Origin: Drechmeria coniospora
Lineage: Eukaryota; Ascomycota; Sordariomycetes; Hypocreales; Ophiocordycipitaceae
NCBI RefSeq assembly: GCF_001625195.1
Contig: NC_054391.1
Span: 310,001-374,000 of the forward strand
Direction of reading: 5' to 3'
DNA length: 64,000 nucleotides
Under the pieces are notes generated by a model. That model was given only the letters and a program-made list of their open reading frames with translations. It had not been told where the DNA came from and did no database searches. This document shows, one piece after another, positions 44,503 to 56,960 of this stretch. Position numbers and translations under genes: made by a program. Position 1 is the stretch's first letter, and every line of letters begins with the position of its first letter.

Positions 44503-45875
44503 AATTAAAGGAGAAACCTTTTGCAACGCTTTACTGTAAGACAACTATACCGGTCCTAAGACTAAGGGATGTAGGGATTGCGCAAGTGCAATATTGTAAT
44601 AGGCCTTTTGGACGTGCTTCCAATACGTCCAACGATAGCCTAGACCTCCTGATTCAATATTCCTAAAGTCAAAATGGTATGATTACCCACATTATAGCCA
44701 AAACAGAAAGTACAGTACATAAAGTTCGGTTTCAAAAGCAACCTTGCGATATATCAAGTCCAGATACAGCCGAACTCTAGAAAAAAGCTACCGGAATACC
44801 TCGGAAAGTATCGAAAAATTATCTGCTTCTCCTGCGCAGAAGACGCTATGAACTATATATGGCTTAGAACAAGCAAAACGAGGTTGTACATGTTAATATG
44901 TTCGAAAGGGATTGCCTTTCAGCCGAAAGCGGAGACACAGTAACAATACAGAAGATGCCAGGTTGTCAGAATAAACCACCAGCATTACAAAAAATATAGC
45001 TTAATACAACCAATCTACGTTAAAACAGAAAAGACTATTCGCACTACGCAAAACCTCTATTTATACGGTATTAATATGATGCAGTAAACAGGACAATACG
45101 GCATTCAGAAAAGGATGCGAAGCGACTGCAACAGGTCGGCTTGTAGTATTGAGCCTAACTATCGCGGAGAAATAGTGGTAGTCATGCTAGGGAAACCTTC
45201 GATGGATATCCGGCGCCCCGCCCTGCCCTGTCTCAATACAAGACCCCGGGCATAAGTCTGTTTGAGAGATTGACCCTGCATACCCTGCCTGGCAGTTGGC
45301 AGCAGAAAATCCGTTCTGCCGAAACGTCTCACTCTTAGCAGCGACGAGAGTGTTCCTCCTAGTCTTGGTCGATAAGGGAGCAATACTTGCTTTAGCGAAT
45401 ATCCACAATTCCAGATACCATCCCGTAAAATGTCCAATTAACAGTGTAGCTACATTTACTAAATAAACGTAACTAACGATAGCGGCCCCCGCCCGTCCTT
45501 AACGAGGACGTTTCTTAGCAACTAGGTCGTAGCGTGGGCCAAGTAAGCCTGATTATAACGTACGTACCGAGTACACTTAAGCCACTTTTCTCGCCGAGGG
45601 ATAGTACAACGTTGCCAGTAACCCAGTACCCGCATGCTAACGAATAGAACTCGTTATCGCGTATCGGCATTGGAGCTTAAGCTCCGATCTAGCAACGGCG
45701 TACCAGATTCTGGACCGCCGACGGAAAGGTGCCCTGCATTAACGGTAGAAGCTTGCGGAGACTGGCAAGCTGCCGATTTGACATGGGCAAGAATGGATTT
45801 ACAGGCAGTGCCTATCTGTATTAACTGATGTATTAGAACCGGCTCTAATTGCAAGGAAAAAATATATATATTAAA
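44503..45875. mobile_element. 1.37-kb segment present only in this copy of the flank
   Basis: Copy 1 reads straight from GATAGCTA into AGTACTTCTC (near 483-486); here about 1373 bp lie between. It may have inserted here or been lost from copy 1. No clear inverted repeats or target duplication were found, and no frame resembles a known transposase. Frames around 45159-45437 (minus) and 45634-45828 (plus) are short and unsupported. Confidence 0.5.
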
Positions 45876-46560
45876 GTACTTCTCTATAGACAAATGCGTT
45901 GAGCCGATAGAAGTTTGAGGCAATAACAGGTCTGTAATGCCCTTAGATGTTATGGGCCGCACGCGCGCTACACTGACGTGGCCAGCGAGTACTCCCTTGG
46001 CCGGAAGGCCCGAGTAATCTTGTTAAACTACGTCGTGCTGGGGATAGAGCATTGAAATTATTTTCTAAATTTCCAGTGTACTAATACAACGTAGTTTGTA
46101 TTCGTATACGTAGTAATAGGGGCTGGGGAGTATTCTCTAATAGCCCTTGGCATTTCAATAGTTGAACTCAGTTTCCCCTTTCAATATCCCATTTCGAGGT
46201 AGGTTTGAAACCATACAACTACAGATTATGACCAGTCAATAGGGATCAAATTATGACCAGTCAATAAGGATCAAAAGGCTTCATGTTGTAATAGGTTTGG
46301 TGGTAGAGCAGTAACCTTTGTGTGAAATCTTATACATCCTGGTTACTACGCCACCCAGCCGATATCGAAAAGGCTAACTAGTAGCAGCCAACCAGGCCAG
46401 GCAGCCAGTATGGCGCGCTTGATGGGCGTTGATTATACTGTGCCTCGTACATAAAAGCAGAGGTAGTTACGTAAGAGTTGAGCCACTCGCTCCTCGACGA
46501 TGGAAGTAAGAACAAAGACGCGCGGTTTGTTGTTTTATCGGATAACATGCACTGCTTCCT

Positions 46561-46740
46561 ATAGCAGAGCAACGTTCAGCGTGCAATAAGGACAAGAATT
46601 TAATAATCATAGTACACCAAAGCGATAAATTCTCCAGCCACATTACTGCCCAAAAATAGCCTCTATCGCCGTTTACGCCTGGGACGTACGGTGCATTAAG
46701 CATCATATTCCTATTTTAGTAGTTCTACTTCCGGCCGTAA
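46561..46740. mobile_element. 180-bp insertion with an 8-bp target duplication
   Basis: Relative to 1153-1160 in copy 1, the word TGCTTCCT is duplicated (46553-46560 and 46741-46748) around 180 bp of unrelated sequence. An 8-bp duplication fits hAT-type transposition, so this may be a small non-autonomous element. Terminal inverted repeats are not evident. Confidence 0.65.
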
Positions 46741-47079
46741 TGCTTCCTGCCTTATTGTGCCAGTTGAAATTTTAAGTTCTGATAGTATTTAACGACCTAC
46801 CCTAGGGATAATAGCACTTACCATCCAGCACTCTTTACCCGACCATTAAGCTTTGTAAGTTACGCAATAGGGGGGGGAATACAATACCGAAGCCGATCGT
46901 GCCAATTGGCATATAGTATCCTTTACGAGACAACCCGACTAAGTAGTAGTATATGTAGTGATTGATCATTGCTGGCTTCGACTAGTCATTTTAACTTTAC
47001 CCAGAGCTGCGGGATATTCTTACGGTATAGATTGATAATGCAAATAACGAGCAGTCTAAGCCGAAGAATATACAGGACA

Positions 47080-47086
47080 TATAAAA
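47080..47086 (+). promoter_or_regulatory. TATA box of adhesin 2
   Basis: TATAAAA about 233 nt before the ATG at 47319, in the same context as 1494-1500. Confidence 0.45.
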
Positions 47087-47318
47087 GGATTGCATCTATA
47101 TATAAGTAGGCTTAGGAAGAGCATCTTATTACAATACTTCACTAAAGATTACACAATAACCTCGATTCATACTATTGTTTTAGTAGTACATATCCTATCT
47201 CTAACAGTATTTACTTTTAAACTACTCTACTAAAGTTATAATTTTTTATTAACAGTATATATATATATATATCTGAAACCGGGCGTATAATTGCAATCTG
47301 GTGCATAGCAAATACATA

Positions 47319-50300
47319 ATGCATCTTAAACATTTAGCAAAATTAGCTGTCTTTCAGTTATATATAAACCTCGCTTACGGACAAAAGTCCCCGTACGATA
47401 ATAAAAGCACTATAATTGTTAAGTTTCAGCCATTTCAGATTATTTGCTCCGGAACAACTATAGAAAGCTACAATATTCAGTATGGCATGCCCATCTACCC
47501 CAGCCTTACTAGAGTCGTAAAGCTAACACAAGGGCTAGAACGTACACTTCATACCGGCCAACCAGTTTTACAGGACCATATACTACCATTACTGGTATTG
47601 GTACTGGAACAGCTCCCTCGACAATATTATTAAATCCTACGGGAACAGGCAAGACGGGAACAATTATAATAGTAGCACCAAGCACTTTGCCGCAGACTTT
47701 TACGGGACTATATACAACTATTACCGCTATTGGAACTGGCACAAAAACTGTAACGTTATCGCTACCGCCAGGGAGTATGGACAAAACAGGGACCGTCGTA
47801 ATTGTTAAGCCGAAGACGATATTTACGGGCCCGTACACGACTCTAACTAGCAGGGGGGCGGGATCAATACAATCTACAATTACGCTAGCGCCGACGGGGA
47901 CCTTTTCTACGGGAACGGTTATTATCGTTGATCCTACCTCCTACTCTCTGTATACTACAGTAACAACCTTCGGACCGGTACCCGGAACTAATACGGTTAT
48001 GCTACCACTAGGATGTACCGCTGACTGTAGAATACAAATTATCGTTACCCTAACCGGCAGCCTCATTACCGAGACGATATTTGGCTCAACGCCCGGCACA
48101 AGTACGATTCTGCCGCCGCCAGGATGTGTAAATAGTTGCGTTACGAAGGTCATCGTAACGGAGATTCTCGGCGTTCTGACCGAGGTGACATCTGGACCGG
48201 TGCCAGGGACGAGTACAATATTGCCCCCGGCTGGATGTATAGGCAGCTGCCCTACGAGAGTTATCGTTACCGTTGTAGTCGAGTCGACGTTTGGACTGAC
48301 CCCTGGCACGAGTACCGTTTTGCCGCCGCCCAGATGCACAGTCGACTGTACCATCAGAATTATCGTAACAGCTACGGGAGGATACACGACCGAAGTAACG
48401 GACGGACCGGTTCCAGGCACAAGCACCATTCCGCCGCCGCCTGGCTGTAAAGGAAACTGCCCTACCCGCATCATCATCACGCGCATGGGTGACAATATTT
48501 TACAGTCCACTTTCGGGCCTGTGCCAGGCACAAGCACGATACTGCCATCACCGGGATGCATTGGCGACTGTCCCACCCGCATCATCGTCACCGTCACTGC
48601 CGGCATCACTACGGAGTCCACGTTTGGCCCAACGCCCGGCACAAGCACGGTGCTACCGCTGACTGGATGTGTCGGCTACTGTCCTACAAAGATCATTGTT
48701 ACCATTACAGCCGGATTTGTTACCTCTAAGACATTTGGCCCATCGCCGGGCACGAGCACGATTCCGCCTCGGCCTGACTGCAGCGGCAACTGCCCGACAA
48801 TTATTGTCGTGACCGAGACTGGTGGCTTCGTAGCCGAGTCGACGTATGGACCCACGCCTGGCACAAGCACAATCCCGCCTACGCCTGGATGCGTCGGCTA
48901 TTGTCCCACAAGGGTTATTATTACTATTTCTACGACAGGTATTATTACAAAATTAACTTACGGACCGACGGCTGGAACGAGCACGATTCCTCCGCCAGTC
49001 GGGTGTACGGCCAACTGCGTTACGCAAATTATTATTACAGTTGCTGGCGGATACAGTACTGTCACGACGTTTGGGCCAATTGCAGGCACCAGTACTGTTG
49101 CGCCGCCTGTTGGATGCATTGGCTATTGCCCTACAAAAGTAATAATTACTGTAGGTACGACAGATGTGGTGACGGAATCTACCTATGGACCAACGGCCGG
49201 GACTAGTACAATTCCGCCACTACCTGGGTGTGTCGGTAACTGCCCTACAAGAATTATTGTAACAGTAGGTACAAGTAACCTCATTATTGAATCTACCTAT
49301 GGACCGACAGCTGGTACAAGCACGATACCGCCTTCGGCTGGATGTATGGGCAACTGTCCTACAAAAGTAATAGTTACTATAGGTACGACAGATGCGGTTA
49401 CCGAATCTACTTTTGGACCAACAGCCGGGACTAGTACAATTCCGCCACTACCTGGGTGTATCGGTAACTGCCCTACAAGATTTATTGTTACTGTAGGTCC
49501 TACTGGCGGTACAATTACTGAATCTACCTACGGACCAACAGCTGGTACAAGCACAATACCGCCTTCGGCTGGATGTATGGGTAACTGTCCTACAAAAGTA
49601 ATAATTACCGTAGGTACGACAGATGCGGTTACCGAATCTACCTTTGGACCAACGGCCGGGACTAGTACAATTCCCCCACAACCCGGATGTATCGGTAACT
49701 GCCCTACAAGAATTATTGTAACAGTAGGGACCAGTAACCTTATTGTTGAATCTACCTACGGACCGACAGCCGGCACAAGTACAATGCCGCCTTCGGCTGG
49801 ATGTACAGGTAACTGTCCTACGAGGATTGTTATAACTATCGGAACTACAGGCGTCGTAACAGAGTCTACTACAGGACCAGCAGCGGGAACCAGTACTATC
49901 TTGCCATCTGCCGGGTGTACTGGAAACTGCCCAACTAGGATTATTGTTACTATAGGTCCTACTGGCGGTACAACTACCGAATTAACCTATGGACCGACGG
50001 CTGGAACGAGTACAAGCCTACCCTCGGCAGGATGCATTGGCAATTGCCCTACAAAGGTAATAGTTACTATAGGTACGACAGATGCGGTTACCGAATCTAC
50101 CTTTGGACCAACGGCCGGGACTAGTACAATTCCACCGCTACCTGGGTGTATCGGTAACTGCCCTACAAGATTTATTGTTACTGTAGGTCCTACTGGCGGT
50201 AAAATTACTGAATCTACCTACGGATCAACAGATGGTACAAGCACGATACCACCTTCGGCTGGATGTATGGGCTACTGTCCTACAAAAGTAATAGTTACCA

Positions 50301-53300
50301 TAGGTACGACAGACGCTATTACACAATCTACAGTTGGAACTACAGCCGGAACTAGTACTATTTTGCCTTCTTCTAATTGTCTGGGTAACTGCCCAACAAT
50401 AATTATTGTTACTATCCAGACACCAAGAGTTATTATTACAATTTCTACATCTGGGCCAATTGCTGGAACACGTACAATATTGCCGACAAATTCAGAATGT
50501 CCCGATAATGAATTAATGCGCCGCCACGGGCTTGTACCAAGAAATGATCAATGCCCAATGACAATAATTGTAACTGTTGCTACAACGAGTATTGATACAC
50601 ACTTCACTACTGGTTCTACAGCTGGTACCAGTACTATTCCGCCAACTTCGGGTTGTACAGCAAACTGCTATATACAAATTATTATAACTGTAGCACCTAC
50701 TGGAGGTCTTATTACTGAAACTACCTTGGGTCTAACTCCTGGGACTAGTACTATTTTTCCATCTCCTGGATGCACCGGATTCTGTCCCACTAGGATTGTT
50801 GTTACTGCTACAGGCGGTTTTAGTACTGTTACAACATTTGGCCCAACTGCGGGCACAAGCATTATTCCACCAACATCAGGATGTATAGTAAACTGCTTTA
50901 CACAGATTGTGGTAACGGTAGGACCTAGTGGTGGATTAATTACTGAAACTACCTTTGGTCCAACAGCTGGGACTAATACTATATTGCCCTCAATCGGATG
51001 CACCGGACGTTGTCCTACGAGAATCATTGTTACTGCTACAGGCGGCTTCAGCACTATTACAACGTTTGGACCAACTGCTGGGACAAGTACTATTCCACCA
51101 ATATCAGGATGTACAGTCAATTGCTATACACAGATTGTTGTAACTGTAGAACCTGATGGAGGTGTTATTACTGAAACTACCTCTGGTCCAATCGCTGGGA
51201 CTAGTACTAGTTTACCTGCTTCTGGGTGCACTGGATTTTGTCCTACTAAAATCGTAATTACAGCTACAGGCGGTTTTAGTACTGTTACAACGTTTGGTCC
51301 AACCGCTGGTACAAGTACTATTCCACCAATATCAGGCTGCACGGTAAACTGTTATACACAAATTATTATAACTGTAGCACCTACTGGAGGTCTTATTACT
51401 GAAACTACCTTTGGTCCAATCGCTGGGACCAGTACTAGTTTACCTACCTCTGGGTGCACTGGATTTTGCCCTACTAAAATTGTAATTACAGCTACAGGCG
51501 GTTTTAGCACTGTTACAACATTTGGTCCAACCGCTGGTACAAGTACTATTCTACCAATATTAAGCTGTACGGTAAACTGTTATACACAGATTATTATAAC
51601 TATAGCATCTACTGGAGGTCTTGTTACTGAAACTACCTTTGGTCCAACAGTTGGGACCAGTACTATTTTTCCATCTCCTGGATGTACCGGATTCTGTCCT
51701 ACTAGGATTGTTATTACTGCGACAGGCGGTGTTAGTACTGTTACAACATTTGGCCCAACTGCTGGTACAAGCACTATTGCACCAACGTCAGGATGTACGA
51801 TGAACTGTTATACACAAATTATTATAACTGTAGCACCTACTGGAGGTCTTGTTACTGAAACTACCTTTGGTCCAATCGCTGGGACCAGTACTAGTTTACC
51901 TACTTCTGGGTGCACTGGATTTTGCCCTACTAGAATCGTAATTACAGCTACAGGCGGTTTTAGTACTATTACAACATTTGGCCCAACTGCTGGGACAAGC
52001 ACTATTCCACCGCTATCAGGATGTATAGTAAACTGCTTTACGCAGATTGTTGTAACGATAGGACCTAGCGGTGGATTTATAACTGAAAGTACCTTTGGTC
52101 CAACAGCTGGGACTAATACTATCTTACCCTCAATCGGATGCACCGGATTTTGTCCTACGAGAGTCATTGTTACTGCTACAGGCGGCTTCAGCACTATTAC
52201 AACGTTTGGCCCAACTGCTGGTACGAGTACTATTCCACCAATATCAGGATGTACAGTCAACTGCTATACACAGATTGTTGTAACTGTAGAACCTATTGGA
52301 GGTATTATTACCGAAACTACCTTTGGTCCAATCGCTGGGACCAGTACTAGTTTACCTGCTTCTGGGTGCACTGGATTTTGCCCTACTAAAATCGTAATTA
52401 CAGCTACAGGCGGTTTTAGTACTGTTACCACATTTGGTCCAACCGCTGGTACAAGTACTATTCCACCAATATCAGGCTGTACGGTAAACTGTTATACACA
52501 AATTATTATAACTGTAGCACCTACTGGAGGTCTTATTACTGAAACTACCTTTGGTCCAACTGCTGGGACAAGTACTATTGCACCAATGTTAGGATGTACG
52601 GTAAACTGTTATACACAAATTATTATAACTGTAGCACCTACTGGAGGTCTTGTTACTGAAACTACCTTTGGTCCAACTGCTGGGACCAGTACTAGTTTAC
52701 CTGCTTCTGGGTGCACTGGATTTTGCCCTACTAAAATCGTAATTACAGCTACAGGCGGTTTTAGTACTGTTACCACATTTGGCCCAACTGCTGGGACAAG
52801 CACTATTCTACCACCATCAGGATGTATAGTAAACTGCTTTACGCAGATTGTTGTAACGGTAGGACCTAGTGGTGGATTAATCACTGAAACTACCTTTGGT
52901 CCAACAGCTGGGACTAATACTATCTTGCCCTCAATCGGATGCACTGGATTTTGTCCTACGAGAGTTATTGTTACTGCTACAGGCGGCTTCAGCACTGTTA
53001 CAACGTTTGGCCCAACTGCTGGGACGAGTACTATTCCACCAATATTAGGATGTACAGTCAACTGCTATACACAGATTGTTGTAACTGTAGAACCTAGTGG
53101 AGGTGTTATTACTGAAACTACCTTTGGTCCAATCGCTGGGACCAGTACCAGTTTTCCTGCTTCTGGGTGCACTGGATTCTGTCCCACTAGGATTGTTGTT
53201 ACTGCCACAGGCGGTTTTAGTACTGTTACGACATTTGGCCCAACTGCTGGTACAAGCACTATTGTACCAACGTCAGGATGTACGGTAAACTGTTATACAC

Positions 53301-56027
53301 AAATTATTATAACTATAGTACCTACTGGAGGTCTTGTTACTGAAACTACCTTTGGTCCAACAGTTGGGACCAGTACTATTTTCCCATCTCCTGGATGCAC
53401 CGGATTCTGTCCCAGTAGGATTGTTATTACTGCTACAGGCGGTTTTAGTACTGTTACAACATTTGGCCCAACTGCTGGGACAAGTACTATTCCACCAATA
53501 TCAGGATGTACAGTAAACTGCTATACACAGATTGTTGTAACTATAGAACCCAGTGGAGGTATTATTACTGAAACTACCTTTGGCCCAATTGCTGGGACCA
53601 GTACTAGTTTCCCTTCTTCTGGGTGCACCGGATTTTGTCCTACTAAAATCTTAATTACAGCTACAGGCGGCTTTAGTACATTTACAACATTTGGCCCAAC
53701 TGCTGGTACAAGCACTATTCCACCAACATCAGGATGTACGGTAAACTGTTATACACAGATTATTATAACTGTAGCACCTACTGGAGGTCTTGTTACTAAA
53801 ACTACTTTTGGTCCAACAGCTGGGACTAGTACTATTTTGCCTTCAATCGGATGCACTGGGCTTTGTCCCACTACGGTTATTGTTACTGCTACCGGTGGCT
53901 TCAGCACTATCACAACATTTGGCCCAACCGCTGGGACGAGCACTATTCAACCAATATCAGGATGTACAGTAAACTGCTATACACAAATTATTATAACTGT
54001 AGCACCTACTGGAGGGCTTCTAACTGAGACTACCTTTGGTCCAGCTGCTGGGACCAGTACTGTTGTACCCTCTCCCGGGTGCACCGGATTTTGCCCTACT
54101 AGAGTTATTATAACGACTGCTATAGGCACGGTTACAACAACTACAGTTTCTGGTTCGGTCCCTGGCACAATAACAATTACGCCGCCGGCTAACTGCACCC
54201 CTCCTTGTACTACAAGTATTATTGTAACAACGGTTCCTGATACAGTAGTTACAACAACTGTTAGTGGAACTCGTATTGGTACGAGTACAATTACGCCACA
54301 GACAAATTGTATTCACCCCTGTACTACAAGTATCATTGTAACAACAGTTCCTGATACAGTAGTTACAACAACTGTAAGTGGAACTCGTATTGGTACGAGT
54401 ACAATTACGCCACAGACAAATTGTATTCACCCCTGTACTACAAGTATCATTGTAACAACAGTTCCGGATACAGTAGTAACGACAACTGTAAGTGGAACTC
54501 GTATTGGTACGAGCACAATTACGCCACAGACAGACTGCACGCACCCCTGTACTACAAGAATTATTATAACGACTGTTCCTAATACAACAGTAACAATAAC
54601 TGTAGTAGGGACATCCCTTGGAACAACTACTATTACGCCGCCACCGAACTGTACTCATCCTTGCACTACCAGTATTATTGTCACTACAGTTTCTGTTCCG
54701 ACAGGAGCGTGTATACTGGCCACACTACAACCCTCTTGTGCACCTAGTTCACCATCTGGATTTAGCGCGTACTACTATCCAAATGAACTCGGTCCTACTG
54801 CCCTCGGTTCCATTACTGGACGTGGCCCAAACACCTATCTTAATCAAACTCCAAGAGCAGAACAGCTCACCAACAGGATCTCGTTCGGATCTGTTGCACC
54901 AGTATTCAGCTCCCCTGTAACTCCAGCCAACTTTTCATTGGTTGATCAAGGCTACTATGTGCCACCGACAACTGGAATATATACGTTCTGTGTATATTCT
55001 GATAACGGGGCCTTTTTATTCCTTGGCGATGGGAACGCGTTCGATTGTGATACAGGTTTTATCGATCCGGCTTCGATACCACTCGTAACACATTACTCCG
55101 AAGCTAATGGCAGTTTCAACAACCCGAAGAATTGTGCTTCCAAGTACTTGGCGGCCGGCTTTGCCTACCCCTTTCGCTACGTTTTCGGCCAGTGGGGCCA
55201 ATCGTTTTATAACTACTTTACCGTTTCACTACCAGGCCAAGCTGTCATTGAACCTGGTGCATCTACGCCTGATGATTTTACTGGCCGGGCTTATCCGCTG
55301 CTTTGTATTCCCGATAAGGTAGTAACAACAACGGTACTTGGAACCGTGGTAGGCACTCAAACAGTTCCACCAGCAACAGACTGTACCACTAGTGTTATCG
55401 TAACGGAATTTCCTACGGGGGCGTGTGTGCTTGCTACTTTGCAGCCCTCTTGTGCACCTATCTCAGCATCTGGATTCAAGTCATATTACTATCCAAATGA
55501 ACTCGGTCCTACTGCCCTCGGTTCTGTTACTGGACGCGGTCCAAACTCCTATATTAACCAAACTCTAAGAGCAGAACAACTCACCAACAGGATCTCGTTC
55601 GGATCTACTGCACCAGTGTTTAGCCCCCCAGTAACTCCAGCCAACTTTTCATTGGTTGATCAAGGCTACTATGTGCTACCGACAACTGGAATATATACGT
55701 TCTGTATACTTTCTGATAATGGGGCCTTTTTATTCCTTGGCGATGGGAACGCGTTCGATTGTAACGCGGCTGTTATCGATCCGGCTTCGATACCACTCAT
55801 AACACATTACTCCGAAGCTAATAGCAGTTACAGCAACCCGGCGCATTGTGCTTCCAAGTACTTGGCGGCCGGCTTTGCCTACCCCTTCCGCTACGTTTTA
55901 TGGCAATTGGGGCCAAGCCTTTTACAACTACTTTACCGTTTCACTACCAGGCCAAGCTGTTATTCAACCTAGTGCCTCTACGCCTGATGATTTTACAGGC
56001 CGCGCTTTTCAGGTCCTTTGTAGTTAA
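47319..56027 (+). pseudogene. second giant GLEYA adhesin, two GLEYA domains, two frame breaks
   Basis: Paralog of the adhesin at 1727. ATG at 47319 with the same signal peptide region. Compared with copy 1, one base is missing near 47499, moving the frame. The rest stays open for over 2,750 codons to 55972. Units of 38-40 aa (about 47940-54710) alternate GFSTVTTFGPTAGTSTIPP with GGLITETTFGPTAGTS and CTGFCPT types, then CxHPC units. Two GLEYA domains follow, 54712-55310 and 55421-56027, joined by one repeat-like linker. In the second domain one extra base near 55900 shifts the frame to an early stop; in the original frame it would end at 56027. Either a recent pseudogene or two sequence errors. 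Confidence 0.85.
54235..54585 (+). repeat. near-identical 114-bp units before the GLEYA domains
   Basis: Three consecutive units (SGTRIGTSTITPQTNCIHPC type, 38 aa) are almost identical at the DNA level, unlike the diverged neighbours. This points to a very recent local amplification or conversion. Confidence 0.85.
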
Positions 56028-56069
56028 TGCAGCATCCGAAGGAGATTTTATTAGAGTATTCCTAATTAT

Positions 56070-56490
56070 ACGAACCGTTTTCTCCATTCACACGATTTTT
56101 CGCCTAGCGCCCTACCAAGGCCCGCTATAATTTTTTAGTGCTTATGCAGTACAAAAAGATATAAGTAATGAGTTTGTTATGGAGTCACTAGTACTACCAG
56201 TATCTAGTGGTCGGAAATAGTTGTTAAGAAATCTACGGAACACTAACTCAAGGTACTAGGCATTGGAGTACTTATACTCCAATGCCTGCTTAGTCATAGG
56301 ATACAAGTTACGTGCGGTAGCACGTGACTCTGTCCTAGGACATAGCTCTATTAGGCAAAGCCTAATATTATAACAGAGTTCTCATAATTATACGAACCGT
56401 TTCCTCTATTCATACGATTTTTCGCCTAGCGCCCCACAACGCCCCGCTAAAACAATTAATGCCTATGCAGTACAAAAAGATACAAGTAAT
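56070..56490 (+). repeat. about 105-bp duplicated segment flanking a solo LTR
   Basis: The segment with ATTATACGAACCGTTT, CGATTTTTCGCCTAGCGCC and TATGCAGTACAAAAAGATA occurs at about 56070-56169 and again at about 56383-56490. A family F solo LTR lies between the copies. Confidence 0.85.
56175..56375 (+). mobile_element. solo LTR, family F (related to family C)
   Basis: 201 bp, TGTTATGGAGTCACTAG to ATTATAACA, with target duplication GAGTT at 56170-56174 and 56376-56380. It contains two strong hairpins: GCATTGGAGTA/TACTCCAATGC and ATTAGGC/GCCTAAT. The 5' end resembles family C. Confidence 0.92.
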
Positions 56491-56748
56491 TATCTTGAAT
56501 ATAATTCTTGTTGTTCCTCAATATCTTCCTCAATGTCTAATACTCTTTTATTATTGCAACGTTGGATTATGAATGTTTATGCTTATTACTATGGGACAAT
56601 ATCTACATTATGGGTCATTATTAAATAGCTTTCATATATATTTTTAACCATGTTATCTTTTCTTTTTGCATTGTGATTTTATACCTTTTTTATACTAATT
56701 CACCTTACTGCAAAGTAAATACTAAAAATAGTGAGAAAATGTTAATAG

Positions 56749-56960
56749 GTGTGTGTTGTGTGCATATAGTGACCAATAGTAGACTGTGATTACGTAATCG
56801 TGTAGCGCACGATTATGCAGAGGATATAAAAGTGGCCGCATGAGTGCAGCCTCTTTTCCCTCCTTTCGTACAAAATTGAATCCATTGAAAGAGATCTCTT
56901 GTTACAGTTTACCCCAGAACCGAAGCAACACAACTGACATTCGTTCCACGCCGATGCTTT
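56749..56960 (+). mobile_element. Copia family A LTR with start of leader
   Basis: Matches 14793-14990 in sequence and orientation and lies at a comparable place downstream of the second adhesin. The LTR ends near TTGTTACA at about 56906, followed by a short piece of leader. The rest of the element is missing. Limits are approximate. Confidence 0.68.

Larger units (their letters stand above)
44041..47318 (+). repeat. 5' flank of adhesin 2, duplicate of 1-1726
   Basis: Collinear with the first adhesin's upstream region from the first base of the window. Differences are mostly TG-to-TA and CA-to-TA, the RIP pattern, concentrated in this copy. It is longer because of the insertions at 44503-45875 and 46561-46740 and a 25-bp tandem duplication near 46230-46280. 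Confidence 0.88.
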
